In this document: in pieces, positions 9,299 to 19,576 of the stretch | Numbering within the stretch: the first letter of the stretch is position 1 | Layout: each line of letters begins with the position of its first letter | Assembly (NCBI GenBank): GCA_037414955.1 | Contig: JBBEWH010000014.1 | Span: 1-64,000, forward strand | Length of the DNA: 64,000 bases | From: Phytohabitans sp037414955 | Lineage (GTDB): Bacteria; Actinomycetota; Actinomycetes; Mycobacteriales; Micromonosporaceae | Direction: 5' to 3' | Program-made: the position numbers and the translations under genes | The notes under the pieces: generated by a model | Database searches by the model: none | Seen by the model: only the letters and a program-made list of their open reading frames with translations | Told to the model about the DNA's origin: nothing

Positions 9299-9685
9299 GC
9301 GCCGGCCGGGCGCGCAGGGTCGCCGCACCCGTGCGGTAGAACGCGATGACCAACAACCGGATCTGATGACCGGCCGTGCTCATGTCTCATCGTCATCCGG
9401 TGGCCCGGGTAAACCCGAACATCTGCTCCGGCAGCTTGCACCACGAACCCGTCTGGTTCAGGTACTACACGGCCGCCCAGCACCCGCCCGGTCGTCCACC
9501 CGTCACCGCCCACCGCCCTGTCGGCGTACCGGAGCCGGCGGCATCAGCGGCGCGGCCAGCTCCCACAGCGAGTCCGGCGCCCACTTCGCGATCACTCTGT
9601 CATCCACAAAGGAAGATCATTCCCGCAGCGGCGCCGGGTCGGCTCCACATCCTCGACCGGGTAGTTCCTGCTCCAGCTGCATCAT
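9299..9685. other. non-coding stretch, nothing recognised
   Basis: About 390 bases between two converging genes. No credible protein in any frame and no obvious terminator hairpin. Confidence 0.35.
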
Positions 9686-9892
9686 TCAAGCGATGATCCG
9701 GTCGAGGAATATCACGGACGCAGCGACCGCGCCGCCGCCGGTGATAACGGCCTGCCCCGGATCACCTACCGCAAGGTAGGCCAATATCCCTACTCCGAGA
9801 CCCACCAGCACAGAGAACAAGATGATCATCGCAGCACGCAGGCTCAGAAGAGCCCCTCGGTTGGTGTGCCCCGATCGCGGACGCCGAGTCAT
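9686..9892 (-). CDS. small two-helix membrane protein
   Basis: 68 residues from ATG 9892, chosen because GGGAG lies six bases upstream and the upstream in-frame extension looks non-coding. A basic N terminus (MTRRPRSGHTNRG) precedes two hydrophobic helices, AAMIILFSVLVGLGVGILAY and AVITGGGAVAASVIF, joined by a short loop. The positive N terminus suggests it stays in the cytoplasm. It is divergent from the sigma-like gene that starts about 200 bases to the right. Family and function are unknown. Confidence 0.6.
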   Translation of the reverse strand: MTRRPRSGHTNRGALLSLRAAMIILFSVLVGLGVGILAYLAVGDPGQAVITGGGAVAASVIFLDRIIA

Positions 9893-10097
9893 AGAAACTC
9901 CCGGTGATAATGAGACTGCCGGCTTGCCTAGCCGGCTCGCCATCCTGGTAGCTACGCCGGCTGCGAGATCCCCTCGGCTGCGGCCTAGCCGGACACATCA
10001 CAGTGGAATTTCTCCAACGGGCGTGGGGTTAGCGCCGCCAGCGGAGATAAGAGACGGTCGCCAACGTTTCGCTGGCTGGCATCTGGCTAAGGAGTTC

Positions 10098-10957
10098 GTG
10101 ATCCACGCCGAGATACAACCCAGCAGCCGCGTCCCGAGGACGCGGTCAATCGACGTGGACCAGCAACGTCGCATCGATCATGTCTTACCAGAACGCGAGC
10201 TGGCCGCACTCGCATCCGATCTTGCTGAGGTCGAGAGTACCCTCAACGGCTTTGGATTATCTGGTCAGACCGATACCGACGATCTCGCCAGATACGCAGG
10301 TGACGCCGCACTTTACAAGCGTCTGGCCCACGCCGGCCACCAAGGCCCCGAGTACGAACTGTTCCTGCTGGAACTGGCTCGCTACGGCCTCGCTGTGATC
10401 ACTGCCTGGCTACGATCGGGCGTCATCTTCGCTAAGGCAGCGAGTCTTGGCAGACCTGCACGCAGGCCACTCGGACTCGCAGAGCTAGCGGAGGACGACC
10501 ACACCGCGATTGCCGACCTAGCTGTCACATACGGGCTACGACTATTCATCAAGACCACGTTCAAGGAGGCTCAATGGCGGCCAGACGGTGGAGCGAGTCT
10601 CAAAACCTTCTTCATCGGCGCGTGCCTGCTTACCTTCAGCAACGCACTCAAAGCATGGCGTCCAGACCGGACGCTGCAAGAAGTGCCCACCGAGCATGTC
10701 GAGGTGCCGCTCAACGGTCATGCCGTGGATCCGTGCGACACAGTCATCACCCGCTTGAGCGCTGTCGAGTCACTCAACGACATCCAAGACGAGATCAACA
10801 GAAAGATCGTCTTGGCCAAGAGTCAGGGGCTGACCCACAAAGAGATCGCTGACAAGATTGGTGGTGGGCTCACGGAACGCGCCGTCGAGATGCGACTGAG
10901 CCGTATCCGACAAAGGGCCGGGAAGAACCTGCATACGGCGGGCGGAGGGAGGCAGTG

Positions 10958-10958
<1 letters not shown>
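10098..10958 (+). CDS. RNA polymerase sigma-70-like protein, ECF type
   Basis: 286 residues from GTG 10098, with AAGGAG directly before it. The N-terminal half is helical and includes ELFLLELARYGLAVITAWLR and LAVTYGLRLFIKTTFKEAQW, which fits a divergent sigma region 2 (YGLAVITAWLR aligning roughly with the core-binding helix). The C terminus carries a region-4-like HTH: LNDIQDEINRKIVLAKSQGL, then THKEIADKIGGGLTERAVEM, then RLSRIRQR. It probably directs RNA polymerase to a few promoters, or acts as a regulator derived from a sigma factor. Its TGA overlaps the start of the next sigma gene (GTGATG), so the pair is co-translated. No anti-sigma gene is adjacent. Confidence 0.65.
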
Positions 10959-12559
<1,601 letters not shown>

Positions 12560-12623
12560 TGACTCGCGGGTGCACAGCGGCCACCACACTGGCCCGGCCG
12601 CGGCAAGGCATCGAAGGTTTCGG

Positions 12624-13418
12624 CTAGTCAGCCAGTGACCAGTCGGCATCGTCATCGGTGACGGTGGCGTCGTTGTAGGCGGAGGCGTTCGACGTGGGCC
12701 ACCGTCCTTTGGGGAAACCGTTAACGTCGACGGCCTCGCCGTGGAGGCTAACCATGGCGGTGGCCTGGGCGCCGAGAAAGGTCAGCAGCGCCATGATCGC
12801 AGCACCGACGGTGGCCGTGCTCGCGCCAGCCTCTCCCAGGACGATTCCCACGCCGGCCCAGGAGAACACCGCGGAGCCTAACGCCGTCAGTGCCGCGATG
12901 GCGGCCGCCACTAACCTGACGATCACGGCCACCAGGAGGGCGTAGAACATGAGGCCGGCGACCGCACAGGCGATGAGCAGGGTGCCGGCACTGCTGGCGA
13001 TGGCACTGACGCGTAGGGCGGCCTGCGATTGGGCCTCGGCGACCGCGACGTAGGCGTCCCGGCCTTTCCCGGACCAGTCCGTATCGTCGACGACCAAGGC
13101 GTTCGCGCTCAGTGAACTGCCGACAAGGGTCGCGGCGCCGCGCACGTCCATCCACTCCCACGCGTCGATGAACATGACGATCGGCGCGTGCGCGCCCTCG
13201 ATGATGTCGACGAGCAGGTCGAGCAGCTTGCGGCCGATCTCCACGGTCTTCGTCGCGAGCCATACCACAGCCTGCCGCACGTCCGCCGGCACGTACCAAT
13301 GGTTCACCGCCGCGACGGCGGTGGGGATCATCAGGTCCAGCTTGGTGGAGAAGGTGGTCATCCCCGTGGTGAGGTCGGCGATCACGGCCTCGTACTGGGC
13401 CTTGCTGAAGTCGGCCAC
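12624..13418 (-). CDS. membrane protein of a type VII secretion (ESX-like) locus
   Basis: 264 residues from GTG 13418, chosen because GGGAG lies eight bases upstream and the longer frame overlaps the next gene with poor sequence. The N-terminal half is helical and WXG100-like (FSKAQYEAVIADLTTGMTTF) with a WSG motif in VDDTDWSGKGRDAYVAVAEA. It is followed by two or three hydrophobic helices (GTLLIACAVAGLMFYALLVA, LVAAAIAALTALGSAVFSWA, VGAAIMALLTFLG). The tail is acidic (DATVTDDDADWSLAD). This resembles actinobacterial substrates or accessory proteins encoded with EspC-type genes. It is the last gene of a four-gene leftward operon, and its 3' end is duplicated at 3.6 kb. Confidence 0.7.
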   Translation of the reverse strand: MADFSKAQYEAVIADLTTGMTTFSTKLDLMIPTAVAAVNHWYVPADVRQAVVWLATKTVEIGRKLLDLLVDIIEGAHAPIVMFIDAWEWMDVRGAATLVGSSLSANALVVDDTDWSGKGRDAYVAVAEAQSQAALRVSAIASSAGTLLIACAVAGLMFYALLVAVIVRLVAAAIAALTALGSAVFSWAGVGIVLGEAGASTATVGAAIMALLTFLGAQATAMVSLHGEAVDVNGFPKGRWPTSNASAYNDATVTDDDADWSLAD

Positions 13419-13429
13419 GGTCGGCTCCC

Positions 13430-13744
13430 TCAGTAGAGGTGGTGTATCCGGTGCGCGTTGTTCTCGTCCTCGCGTTGATAGGTGTCCGCGGCGGATCGCA
13501 GCGTGGTGGCGATCTCGGTCATCGCGGCCTGCCCTTCCTGGCATCGCGACCGCACGGCGGTGACGAGCTCGTTGTAGGGGCCCACGAGTAGCTGGAACAG
13601 GCCCGCCTCGATCCGGTTGAGCGCCAGACCACCGACCTTGGTGGCGACGGCCGCGATCGCGAGGCTTTGGTCGTCCCACTGCGCGGCTTCGGTGCGCAGG
13701 GCGTCCGTGGCCACGCTGACCTCGCGTGGGGTGGGCTGGGTCAT
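13430..13744 (-). CDS. EspC-like ESX secretion-associated protein
   Basis: 104 residues, all-helical. The pattern MTQPTPREVSVATDALRTEA, WDDQSL, then AIAAVATKVGGLALNRIEAG and ATTLRSAADTYQREDENN is typical of the EspC/WXG100-like family of type VII secretion (T7SS_ESX_EspC), including the C-terminal YxxxE/D-like segment (YQRED) used as a secretion signal in this superfamily. It likely pairs with the membrane protein 11 bases downstream. Its ATG overlaps the stop of the upstream YbaB-like gene by four bases (13741-13744), indicating one operon. No ESX ATPase or channel gene is in the window. Confidence 0.75.
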   Translation of the reverse strand: MTQPTPREVSVATDALRTEAAQWDDQSLAIAAVATKVGGLALNRIEAGLFQLLVGPYNELVTAVRSRCQEGQAAMTEIATTLRSAADTYQREDENNAHRIHHLY

Positions 13745-14484
13745 CGCTCGTCCCCTCTCGTCGTCTGCGTGATGCGTAGCAGGGTGGACAACGCCTGGTC
13801 GGCGAGGTGGCTGAAGGCGTCAGGTTCGGGCTGTTTCGCGTGCGCGTCGAGCTGGGCTCGTGCGGTACGCAGGGCCAGGTTCAGCGCGGCGGCCAAGGCG
13901 TTGCCGTCCTGCCGTGATGCCCACGCCGCCTGGATCGAACAGGCCTGAAGCCCGGCGTGGGTAAGGGTGATCGCGACGTTTCCCGACTGGTCGGTTCCGG
14001 TTCCGGCCGCGGCCGCACCGGCCGCGGTGGAGCGCCGGAGCTGCTCTGCCGCGCGAAGCACGTCCTCTGCCACCTCGTGCGGTTCGCGTGCGGCCCCGGA
14101 TCCCACGGTGTCGGGTGGCGGGAAACTCGGCTCGTGTCCGGCCCGCGCGGGCTCGCTCCGAGCTTCGAACTCCGCGACCCGCGAGGCCCATCGCATCTGG
14201 TCGAGCGCGTGGGACCACGCTTGCATGCCGGCGGTGACCGCGGCCGCCGAGGCGTCGAGAACGGCCTGCCCGATGTTGTTCGGCGCGAGCTGGTTCTGCC
14301 AGCCGGGTGCGACGCGGATCTCGGTGGGCAGGCCGTCACCGCCGATGAGCACGTGAACGGATCGGGTCGGGTCGTGCCCGTCCGCTCCTGCCGGCGCATG
14401 GGCTCGCAAGTTCTCGAACAGTTCCCGAAGTCCTTGGGTCTGTTGCTGAAGGCGTCGCAGCTTGGCGAGGATCTCCTCGGTCAT
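13741..14484 (-). CDS. YbaB/EbfC-like protein of the ESX locus
   Basis: 247 residues from ATG 14484. The first 110 residues (MTEEILAKLRRLQQQTQGLR, VHVLIGGDGLPTEIRV, NIGQAVLDASAAAV) have the layout of a YbaB/EbfC DNA-binding domain: an N-terminal coiled helix, a beta hairpin and a helix. EspL/YbaB-like proteins are regular companions of EspC genes in actinobacterial ESX loci. A proline/acidic linker (PSFPPPDTVGSGAAREPHE) leads to a second, similar beta-helix unit (GNVAITLTHAGLQACSIQ). It overlaps both neighbours by four bases. It is probably a chaperone or nucleoid-associated partner rather than a secreted protein. Confidence 0.7.
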   Translation of the reverse strand: MTEEILAKLRRLQQQTQGLRELFENLRAHAPAGADGHDPTRSVHVLIGGDGLPTEIRVAPGWQNQLAPNNIGQAVLDASAAAVTAGMQAWSHALDQMRWASRVAEFEARSEPARAGHEPSFPPPDTVGSGAAREPHEVAEDVLRAAEQLRRSTAAGAAAAGTGTDQSGNVAITLTHAGLQACSIQAAWASRQDGNALAAALNLALRTARAQLDAHAKQPEPDAFSHLADQALSTLLRITQTTRGDER

Positions 14485-14909
14485 GGCGTTCCCGCCGCAG
14501 GATTGGCAAGGGCCTTCGCCGCTCGGGCGATGCGGAAGGCGATCGCCGCGGCGAAGACGGTCGATTGAACCAACAGGACACCGGCTGCCGCGTACTTGCC
14601 GCTGGTGAGGAAGTCCACCGCCAGCATCGCGGTAACGCCCGCTGCCACGACCTGCAGCCACGCCACCCACCAGCGGGTGCGCGCGGAAACGCTGATCGGC
14701 CAGGCGACCACGACGCCCAGGACCGTGACCCCCGATGCGACGCCCGCGACCACCTGCGTGGCAGGCGACCCCAGTAGCGTCGCACTGGCGACCTCCGCTG
14801 ACATGGCGCAGGCCAACGCCGCAACGCCGAGTCCGAGAATGGCGCTGAGCCCCCAGAACACCAGCAATGTCCGGCTGCCGTGCGCCGTATTGGCCGACGA
14901 GCTACCCAA
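14481..14909 (-). CDS. four-helix membrane protein heading the ESX-like operon
   Basis: 142 residues from TTG 14909; no better start keeps the first helix. Four hydrophobic segments can be drawn: LLVFWGLSAILGLGVAALAC, VVAGVASGVTVLGVVVAWPI, WWVAWLQVVAAGVTAMLAVD and YAAAGVLLVQSTVFAAAIAF. It ends with a short basic tail. It overlaps the YbaB-like gene by four bases and so is probably the first gene of the four-gene unit. No enzymatic motif is visible. Confidence 0.6.
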   Translation of the reverse strand: MGSSSANTAHGSRTLLVFWGLSAILGLGVAALACAMSAEVASATLLGSPATQVVAGVASGVTVLGVVVAWPISVSARTRWWVAWLQVVAAGVTAMLAVDFLTSGKYAAAGVLLVQSTVFAAAIAFRIARAAKALANPAAGTP

Positions 14910-15474
14910 CCTGGATCACCCCAATCGGGATGGCAGTAGCGGCAGGCGGACCATTCAGACGTACCGTGACGCAACAACAACGTACAGCAATAGTGACGAG
15001 CTTCGCTGTCTTGCTCCCGACCGTTGTCACCAGCCTGCAATGTCAATCTCGCCCGCATGGGATAGTCAGGTCCGGGTTACATCACCACGTCGAAGATGCC
15101 GCTTTATCGGCTCGGCGCGAAGAACGGCACGAATAGAGATCGCCGACGCACCCGCGACGTGGTGTGAGCGCCCAACCGATGCCGCCCGGCAAGGCGCCAC
15201 ATTGGGTTTTAAAGATCGCATACAAGCACGCCGCTGCGTCGGCGCAGCGCATCCACCACACGATTTCCCCACCTGGCGATGGCGTGCAAAGTCTTGCGCG
15301 TATGCCGGCCCCTGGTAGCTCGGCAAGGCGTCAGTGGCCCGGCGAGCCAGCACACGCGCCTCCCTTCTGGAGCTTCGTGCCCGAACGCGAGAGCCGGCCA
15401 CGCTGTCGACCCTGACGTCCGCCCGACGGCTCCTGACCGCAGGCCGTACCGGACAGGCGTCGGCCTGCCCTCGG
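14910..15474. other. non-coding stretch between ESX-like operon and lipoprotein gene
   Basis: About 565 bases. The promoter of the ESX-like operon should lie in the left 150 bases on the minus strand, but I cannot point to a consensus -35/-10 pair. No credible coding frame. Confidence 0.35.
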
Positions 15475-16113
15475 TCAGGTGCGGGACGCCAACGCCAGCG
15501 TCGCGCGGGTGATCGCCATTGTCGCCACCGCGAGCCGCTGCTCGGGCACGAACCTGTCGCCGCCCACCGCCACCCACACCTTTGTCACCAGGTTGGCGTG
15601 CCGCGCGCGCACGAGGTACTCGGCATACCTGAAGCCGAAGTCCGACCACCGGACGAAGGCTTCGGCCTCGTCGCCGAGGCCCACAACGCGCCCGGCAGGT
15701 TCCATGCTCGTGACCAGTGCGGTGGCCCGGTACAGCCGGCCGGCGTCCTCGACCGTGGCCGGCGTCGCGGCCTCGACGCGCAAGCCTGCTGCATGACCGC
15801 CTGGCGCGCGCAGCGTGAACAGGCAGGCTGCTCCCGGCCCGGAAGGCGGCAGCTGAGGCTCGCTCGCCCGCGGCACCAGTGACAGGCCCGCGAGCGGGTC
15901 CAGGTCGGTACGCCCGCACAGGTCGATGCCGACCGCGTCGTAGCGTGGGCTGACCACGGTGGGCGCCGGACCGGAGCCCACCGCCGGCGGCGAACTGGCC
16001 AGCGTCTTGTCCGGCCCCCGCGATCCGCCGTTGCAGCTGCCCATGAGCGCAAGCGCACCCAGGGCTATGGCGCTCACCGCCGGTCGGCGCCAAGCGCCGA
16101 CGCGTCGCATCAT
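15475..16113 (-). CDS. DUF3558-like lipoprotein
   Basis: 212 residues from ATG 16113, with GGGGTGGGG immediately upstream. The N terminus (MMRRVGAWRR, hydrophobic AVSAIALGALALMGSC) has a lipobox LMGSC, so cysteine 27 is probably lipidated after cleavage by signal peptidase II and the protein sits on the outer face of the membrane. The mature part fits the DUF3558 pattern of actinobacterial lipoproteins: VGIDLCGRTDLDPLAGL, then PGAACLFTLRAPG, and near the end VAVGGDRFVPEQRLAVATMA. Two cysteines after the lipid site could pair. It lies upstream of the ESX-like operon on the same strand, so a shared envelope role is possible. Confidence 0.7.
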   Translation of the reverse strand: MMRRVGAWRRPAVSAIALGALALMGSCNGGSRGPDKTLASSPPAVGSGPAPTVVSPRYDAVGIDLCGRTDLDPLAGLSLVPRASEPQLPPSGPGAACLFTLRAPGGHAAGLRVEAATPATVEDAGRLYRATALVTSMEPAGRVVGLGDEAEAFVRWSDFGFRYAEYLVRARHANLVTKVWVAVGGDRFVPEQRLAVATMAITRATLALASRT

Positions 16114-16464
16114 CCCCACCCCGAAGCTCCATTGATCGTCGCGACCATCCACTACCGGGTTACCTCCGTCGCGGTTCCTGTCCCGCGCAAATCCACCAGG
16201 CCGCTGCCTACCCCGCAGGGTCCACGATCGCGGCCCGGCGATACGGCATGGAATGTGCCGTCACTGCTAGGCGCCTATCCGGAAAGCGTTTCGTCCCGCG
16301 AGCGGGCTCGCGGGACGGCGCCACGAGCGGGACGGAGCGGTCACCAGTGCGCTCCCTCGTACTTTCCTTGAGCTGGCCCCCGTCGGCGGCCGCGCGCGAC
16401 AGCAGGATCGCCCCGTAGGAGTAAGCGGTCCTGGCCAGCCGGCGAGGTGCAGCGGTGCTTCCGG
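16114..16464. other. intergenic region containing the hairpin
   Basis: About 350 bases. Apart from the hairpin described separately I see nothing coding. It should contain the lipoprotein promoter on the minus strand. Confidence 0.35.
16292..16317. terminator. strong hairpin, possible terminator
   Basis: An 11-bp perfect inverted repeat, CGTCCCGCGAG (16292-16302) and CTCGCGGGACG (16307-16317), closes a four-base loop. It lies downstream of the leftward gene ending at 16465 and upstream of the lipoprotein gene. There is no T-run, so this would be an actinomycete-type hairpin terminator or an operator. Confidence 0.55.
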
Positions 16465-16638
16465 TCAGGGCCTCGCCTCACCGGTTCGGCACTCGCTGCG
16501 CATGCGCAGGTGCTCGGCCAGCACGTCCGTGAACCACTGGCTGGGTCGTTTGTCCGACTCGCAGATGTCCTGAAGCACCAGCAGGCAGACCTCCTCAGGG
16601 ATGTCGACCTCGATCGTCCCGGTCTTGGTTTCTTCCAT
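16465..16638 (-). CDS. small hypothetical protein
   Basis: 57 residues from ATG 16638, with AAGGGA nine bases upstream; an ATG at 16665 is also possible. The sequence MEETKTGTIEVDIPEEVCLL, LVLQDICESDKRPSQWFTDV is acidic and looks like one beta strand and two helices. The size and strand-helix-helix order would suit a ribbon-helix-helix-like protein, but the match is weak. It follows the GNAT pseudogene by about 70 bases on the same strand. Confidence 0.5.
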   Translation of the reverse strand: MEETKTGTIEVDIPEEVCLLVLQDICESDKRPSQWFTDVLAEHLRMRSECRTGEARP

Positions 16639-16711
16639 CGTCGCTGTTCCCTTCTCAGTGGACATTGCTCGGTAATTCGTGGTCCGGCGCCGCAGTGTCC
16701 GGCGCGCCTGT

Positions 16712-17118
16712 TCAGCGGTCGTCGAGGCCAGATCGCCACAGGGGGTAGAACGGGGCGGCGCAGCCGCTCAGGTGCCGGTGGAGCTGTCCCAGGTCCCGGT
16801 AACCGCGCCTGGCACAGAACTCCCGGTTGTCGATGCTGGCGGCCTCCACATAAGCGGACACGCCGACGCGGCGAGGCACTTGTGGTGGTGGCGCAGCAGT
16901 GCACCGCCCAGCATTGGCGTCGCCGGCCGGCTAGGGCGAGCGGCACGGCGACGTTCGGCTTGCCGCCCGCTCGACCGCCGTTGCCCGGCGCGGTGGGCTT
17001 CCTCGCCGACCGCGGGCAGGACCGCGCCCGTGCGCACGTGCACCTCGCTGGGGTCGCGCCACACGATATTGATGGATGTTGGCGAGTGCCACCCGCCGTC
17101 CGAGTACCCGGCGGTCAC
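16712..17118 (-). pseudogene. GNAT-family acetyltransferase, frameshifted
   Basis: The ATG at 17118 overlaps the TGA of the upstream regulator, and the frame reads MTAGYSDGGW... GGALLRHHHKCLA. The protein then continues only in another frame as GVSAYVEAASIDNREFCARR, GYRDLGQLHRHLSG, ending WRSGLDDR. This last part is the classic C terminus of GNAT acetyltransferases (beta-5, AxxENxxAxxxYxRxGF-like, here SIDNREFCARRGY). A middle piece, GGKPNVAVPLALAG, sits in the third frame. At least two frame changes within 250 bases make an active enzyme unlikely unless they are sequencing errors. Confidence 0.55.
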
Positions 17119-17927
17119 GGCCGGCTCGCATTTTCACGCAGCTTGTTGATGACGCTGGCCGACTCTGTCTCGGGCAGGGCGCTGTCCCATAGCCGCTGGT
17201 ACGTGTCGGTGTACTGCTGCGCGAGGGGTCCTTCCAGGTAGTGCCGGCCGGCGAGGCCTTCGGTCATCGCGACCGCCGGGTACGGCTCGCGCATGAGGAA
17301 CACGGCGACCGGCTCGGGCAGCACCGGCAGCCGGCGCAGGTCCTCGGCCAGCACCCGCACGCTTACGAATGGTTGCTGGCTGAGTGCGGCCAGGTGGGTC
17401 AGCTGGTCGTGGCACAGGCCTGGCTGCTCCAGTTCCTGCCGCAGCACCGCCTGTTCGAGCAGCGCCCGCACTCCCATCCCGCTGTGGCTGTGGGCGAGCC
17501 AGGGCGTACGCGTCCGGTTCAGGCGCGCGCCGTAGGTCAGGCTCCGCATTGGCTCGGGGACCAGGTTGGGGTGGTAGACAAGGACCGCTGTGGCGCGTCC
17601 CGCCAGCCACTGCGGGGTGATGAACCATGCCTCGCTGGCGGTGACCGGGTCGCCGTCCCAGTGGTGCAGGTGCCAGACCCGGCTGGCGATGCTGAGCAGC
17701 CTCTCCCGCTGCTCGGTGTTGTGGATCCCGTACAGGTCCAGCAGCGCGACCACGTCCCCAAGCTTGATCGGCCACTGCGCCTTTTCGTACCGGCCCAGCG
17801 CCGACAGGTCGCGCCCGAGATGGGTGGCGACCTCGGCGAGGGTCATCTCCCGCTCGACGCGCAAGGCGCGCAGCCGGTCGCCGAGCCATTGCGCGCGCAG
17901 TGAGCGCACGAACCCTCTGTGCGGCAT
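17115..17927 (-). CDS. XRE-DUF5753 regulator (first of three)
   Basis: 270 residues from ATG 17927, with AAGGA nine bases upstream. The N-terminal helix-turn-helix is WLGDRLRALRVEREMTLAEV, ATHLGRDLSALGRYEKAQWP, and the rest fits DUF5753 (Scr1-type antitoxin-like regulators): AWFITPQWLAGRATAVLVYH, VPEPMRSLTYGARL, RVLAEDLRRLPVLPEPVAVF and HYLEGPLAQQYTDTYQRLWD. Such proteins are DNA-binding regulators usually paired with a DUF397 protein, but none is adjacent. It is followed by a coupled GNAT pseudogene and preceded by a small Cys-rich protein gene. Confidence 0.85.
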   Translation of the reverse strand: MPHRGFVRSLRAQWLGDRLRALRVEREMTLAEVATHLGRDLSALGRYEKAQWPIKLGDVVALLDLYGIHNTEQRERLLSIASRVWHLHHWDGDPVTASEAWFITPQWLAGRATAVLVYHPNLVPEPMRSLTYGARLNRTRTPWLAHSHSGMGVRALLEQAVLRQELEQPGLCHDQLTHLAALSQQPFVSVRVLAEDLRRLPVLPEPVAVFLMREPYPAVAMTEGLAGRHYLEGPLAQQYTDTYQRLWDSALPETESASVINKLRENASRP

Positions 17928-18137
17928 GTCGCCGTCCTTCTCCAGATCGACGGATGATAGGGGCCTTGTTGCCCGCTTGGTGTAAGCCGACAGGTTCCCG
18001 CGCCGGGTAGGAGGGCCTGGGGGCGCACCGGCGGTGGCCGAGTTCTCGTATGGCGTCTGGCCGGGTGCGGGTAATCGACCGTTGGTGTGGTCGGTGGCCT
18101 CACGCACCCTGGTCCCGGGCAGGCCTTCGCCCGATGG

Positions 18138-18413
18138 TCACGAGACGATCTGACCGTGCAGGTGCTCCTCGCGCGGTACGCCGGGCACTGCGAGCCGGCG
18201 GGCACCGACCAGCTCGGGGTGGGTCCTGCCGGGCGTGCGTCGCGGCAGCTGTCCGGTTTGAGCGAAGGCCGCGGTGGCGGCCTCCCACCACGGGCATGGT
18301 CCGGGAATGCAACAGGTGCGGCAACGGCCGGTGGCGGTGAGCGTGGTGTGCTCGTCGAGCACCTGCTGCGCGGCGGCCAGGCGGACGGTTTCGCTCCGGT
18401 AGACAGTCGCCAT
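18138..18413 (-). CDS. small cysteine-containing protein beside XRE-DUF5753 genes
   Basis: 91 residues from ATG 18413, with AAAGGAG eight bases upstream. The core motif CRTCCIPGPCPWWEAA (about residues 30-45), with four cysteines in ten residues, suggests a metal-binding knuckle or redox site. The N-terminal helix is YRSETVRLAAAQQVLDEH. Similar short proteins with this CxxC...C pattern occur beside actinomycete XRE regulators, but I know of no assigned function. The C-terminal 30 residues look less constrained. Confidence 0.6.
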   Translation of the reverse strand: MATVYRSETVRLAAAQQVLDEHTTLTATGRCRTCCIPGPCPWWEAATAAFAQTGQLPRRTPGRTHPELVGARRLAVPGVPREEHLHGQIVS

Positions 18414-18498
18414 CACGATCACTCCTTTCCAGGTGCCCGTGGGCGGTGCCGGCCTCCCGGTTGCCGCGGGTGGCCGGCACCGCCACCGTGCCGGCCGG

Positions 18499-18690
18499 TC
18501 AGGTTGCCGTATCCAGGTTCGGGCGTGCCGCGGTGAGCACCTGGCGGGCCAGCTCCTCGCGCAGCTCGTCTGGGATGTCGAGCCGGTGGCGGTCGGCGAA
18601 CGCGGCGACCGCGCGGGCGCCGGTGGTGACGGCCGCGTCCGGCACCCACTGCTCGTCGTGGTCGGCGGGGTCGACGTGGACTGGGCTCAT
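18499..18690 (-). CDS. small acidic partner protein
   Basis: 63 residues from ATG 18690, with a strong AAGGAGGAG site upstream. It overlaps the stop of the preceding DUF5753 gene by four bases (ATGA), which shows translational coupling. The sequence MSPVHVDPADHDEQWVPDAA, VAAFADRHRLDIPDELREEL, ARQVLTAARPNLDT is acidic and mostly helical. It occupies the position where DUF397 partners normally sit but is not a DUF397 protein. Confidence 0.6.
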   Translation of the reverse strand: MSPVHVDPADHDEQWVPDAAVTTGARAVAAFADRHRLDIPDELREELARQVLTAARPNLDTAT

Positions 18691-19574
18691 AGCTCCTCCT
18701 TGATGGTGTTGATCAGCGCGAGTGAGTCGGCGTCGCTGTCGGCGATGTCCGCCGCGAGGTGGTTGAACAGCTTGTCGTACTTCTCGGCGGCCTCGGCCTC
18801 GATCAGCAGGGTGCCGCCGAAGTACTCCACCATGGCCACCGGCGGGTAGCCCTGCGGCATTCGGTACACGGTGAACCCGCCATAGATACCGCCGTGCGCC
18901 GGTGCCCCGTTGCGGATCACGTGGATGTCCACGTTGGGCAGCTTGCGCACCATGTCGACCACGTACTCCAGCTGCGCCTTCAACGCCGCGATCCCAGCGA
19001 CCGGCCGGCGCAGCACCCCCTCGTCCACCACCATCCGCAGCTTCGGGGTTTTCTCGCCGCGGGCACGCAGCGCGTCGATGCGCTGGCGGATCTCGTAGGC
19101 GCGTTTCTTGCGCTGCTCCTCCGGCAACGGCGTGCCGAGATGGGTCCGGCCCAGGACCTCGTCCAGGTAGGCGACGTTCTGGATCATCGTCGGCATGATC
19201 GTCGGGCTGTACACGCAGATCTCTTCCGCCTGGTCGTGGATCCACCACGCCGGCGGCATCGGCCCCCACGCGGCGTTGGGCTTGGCGTCGTCGCGGTACC
19301 AGTGGTCGGCCCGCCACGCGTTCTCCGCCAGGCGGACCAGCTCACCGCGCTCGGCCTCGTCGTACACCCCGTACAGGTCCAGCAATGCCTTGACGTGTTC
19401 CTTGCGGAACGGCCACTCCGCCCGCTCGTACCTGGCGAGGGTCGAGAACTCGACACCGAGGTAGCCACCGACGTACTTGAGAGTCAGGCCGTGCTGGTCG
19501 CGCAGGTCGCGCATCCGGATGCCCAGGTACTGGGCGCGGATGGTCTGGACGTACTCAGACCGTTTCGTCGGCAT
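18687..19574 (-). CDS. XRE-DUF5753 regulator (second of three)
   Basis: 295 residues from ATG 19574. The HTH is YLGIRMRDLRDQHGLTLKYV, GGYLGVEFSTLARYERAEWP. The DUF5753 part includes LLDLYGVYDEAERGELVRLA, EEICVYSPTIMPTMIQNVAY, LRMVVDEGVLRRPVAG and VAMVEYFGGTLLIEAEAAEK. It starts two bases after the stop of the third regulator gene and overlaps the small acidic gene downstream, so three genes form one tight leftward unit. It is clearly paralogous to its neighbours, with the same spacing of HTH and LLDLYGV-like segments. Confidence 0.85.
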   Translation of the reverse strand: MPTKRSEYVQTIRAQYLGIRMRDLRDQHGLTLKYVGGYLGVEFSTLARYERAEWPFRKEHVKALLDLYGVYDEAERGELVRLAENAWRADHWYRDDAKPNAAWGPMPPAWWIHDQAEEICVYSPTIMPTMIQNVAYLDEVLGRTHLGTPLPEEQRKKRAYEIRQRIDALRARGEKTPKLRMVVDEGVLRRPVAGIAALKAQLEYVVDMVRKLPNVDIHVIRNGAPAHGGIYGGFTVYRMPQGYPPVAMVEYFGGTLLIEAEAAEKYDKLFNHLAADIADSDADSLALINTIKEEL

Positions 19575-19576
19575 GA

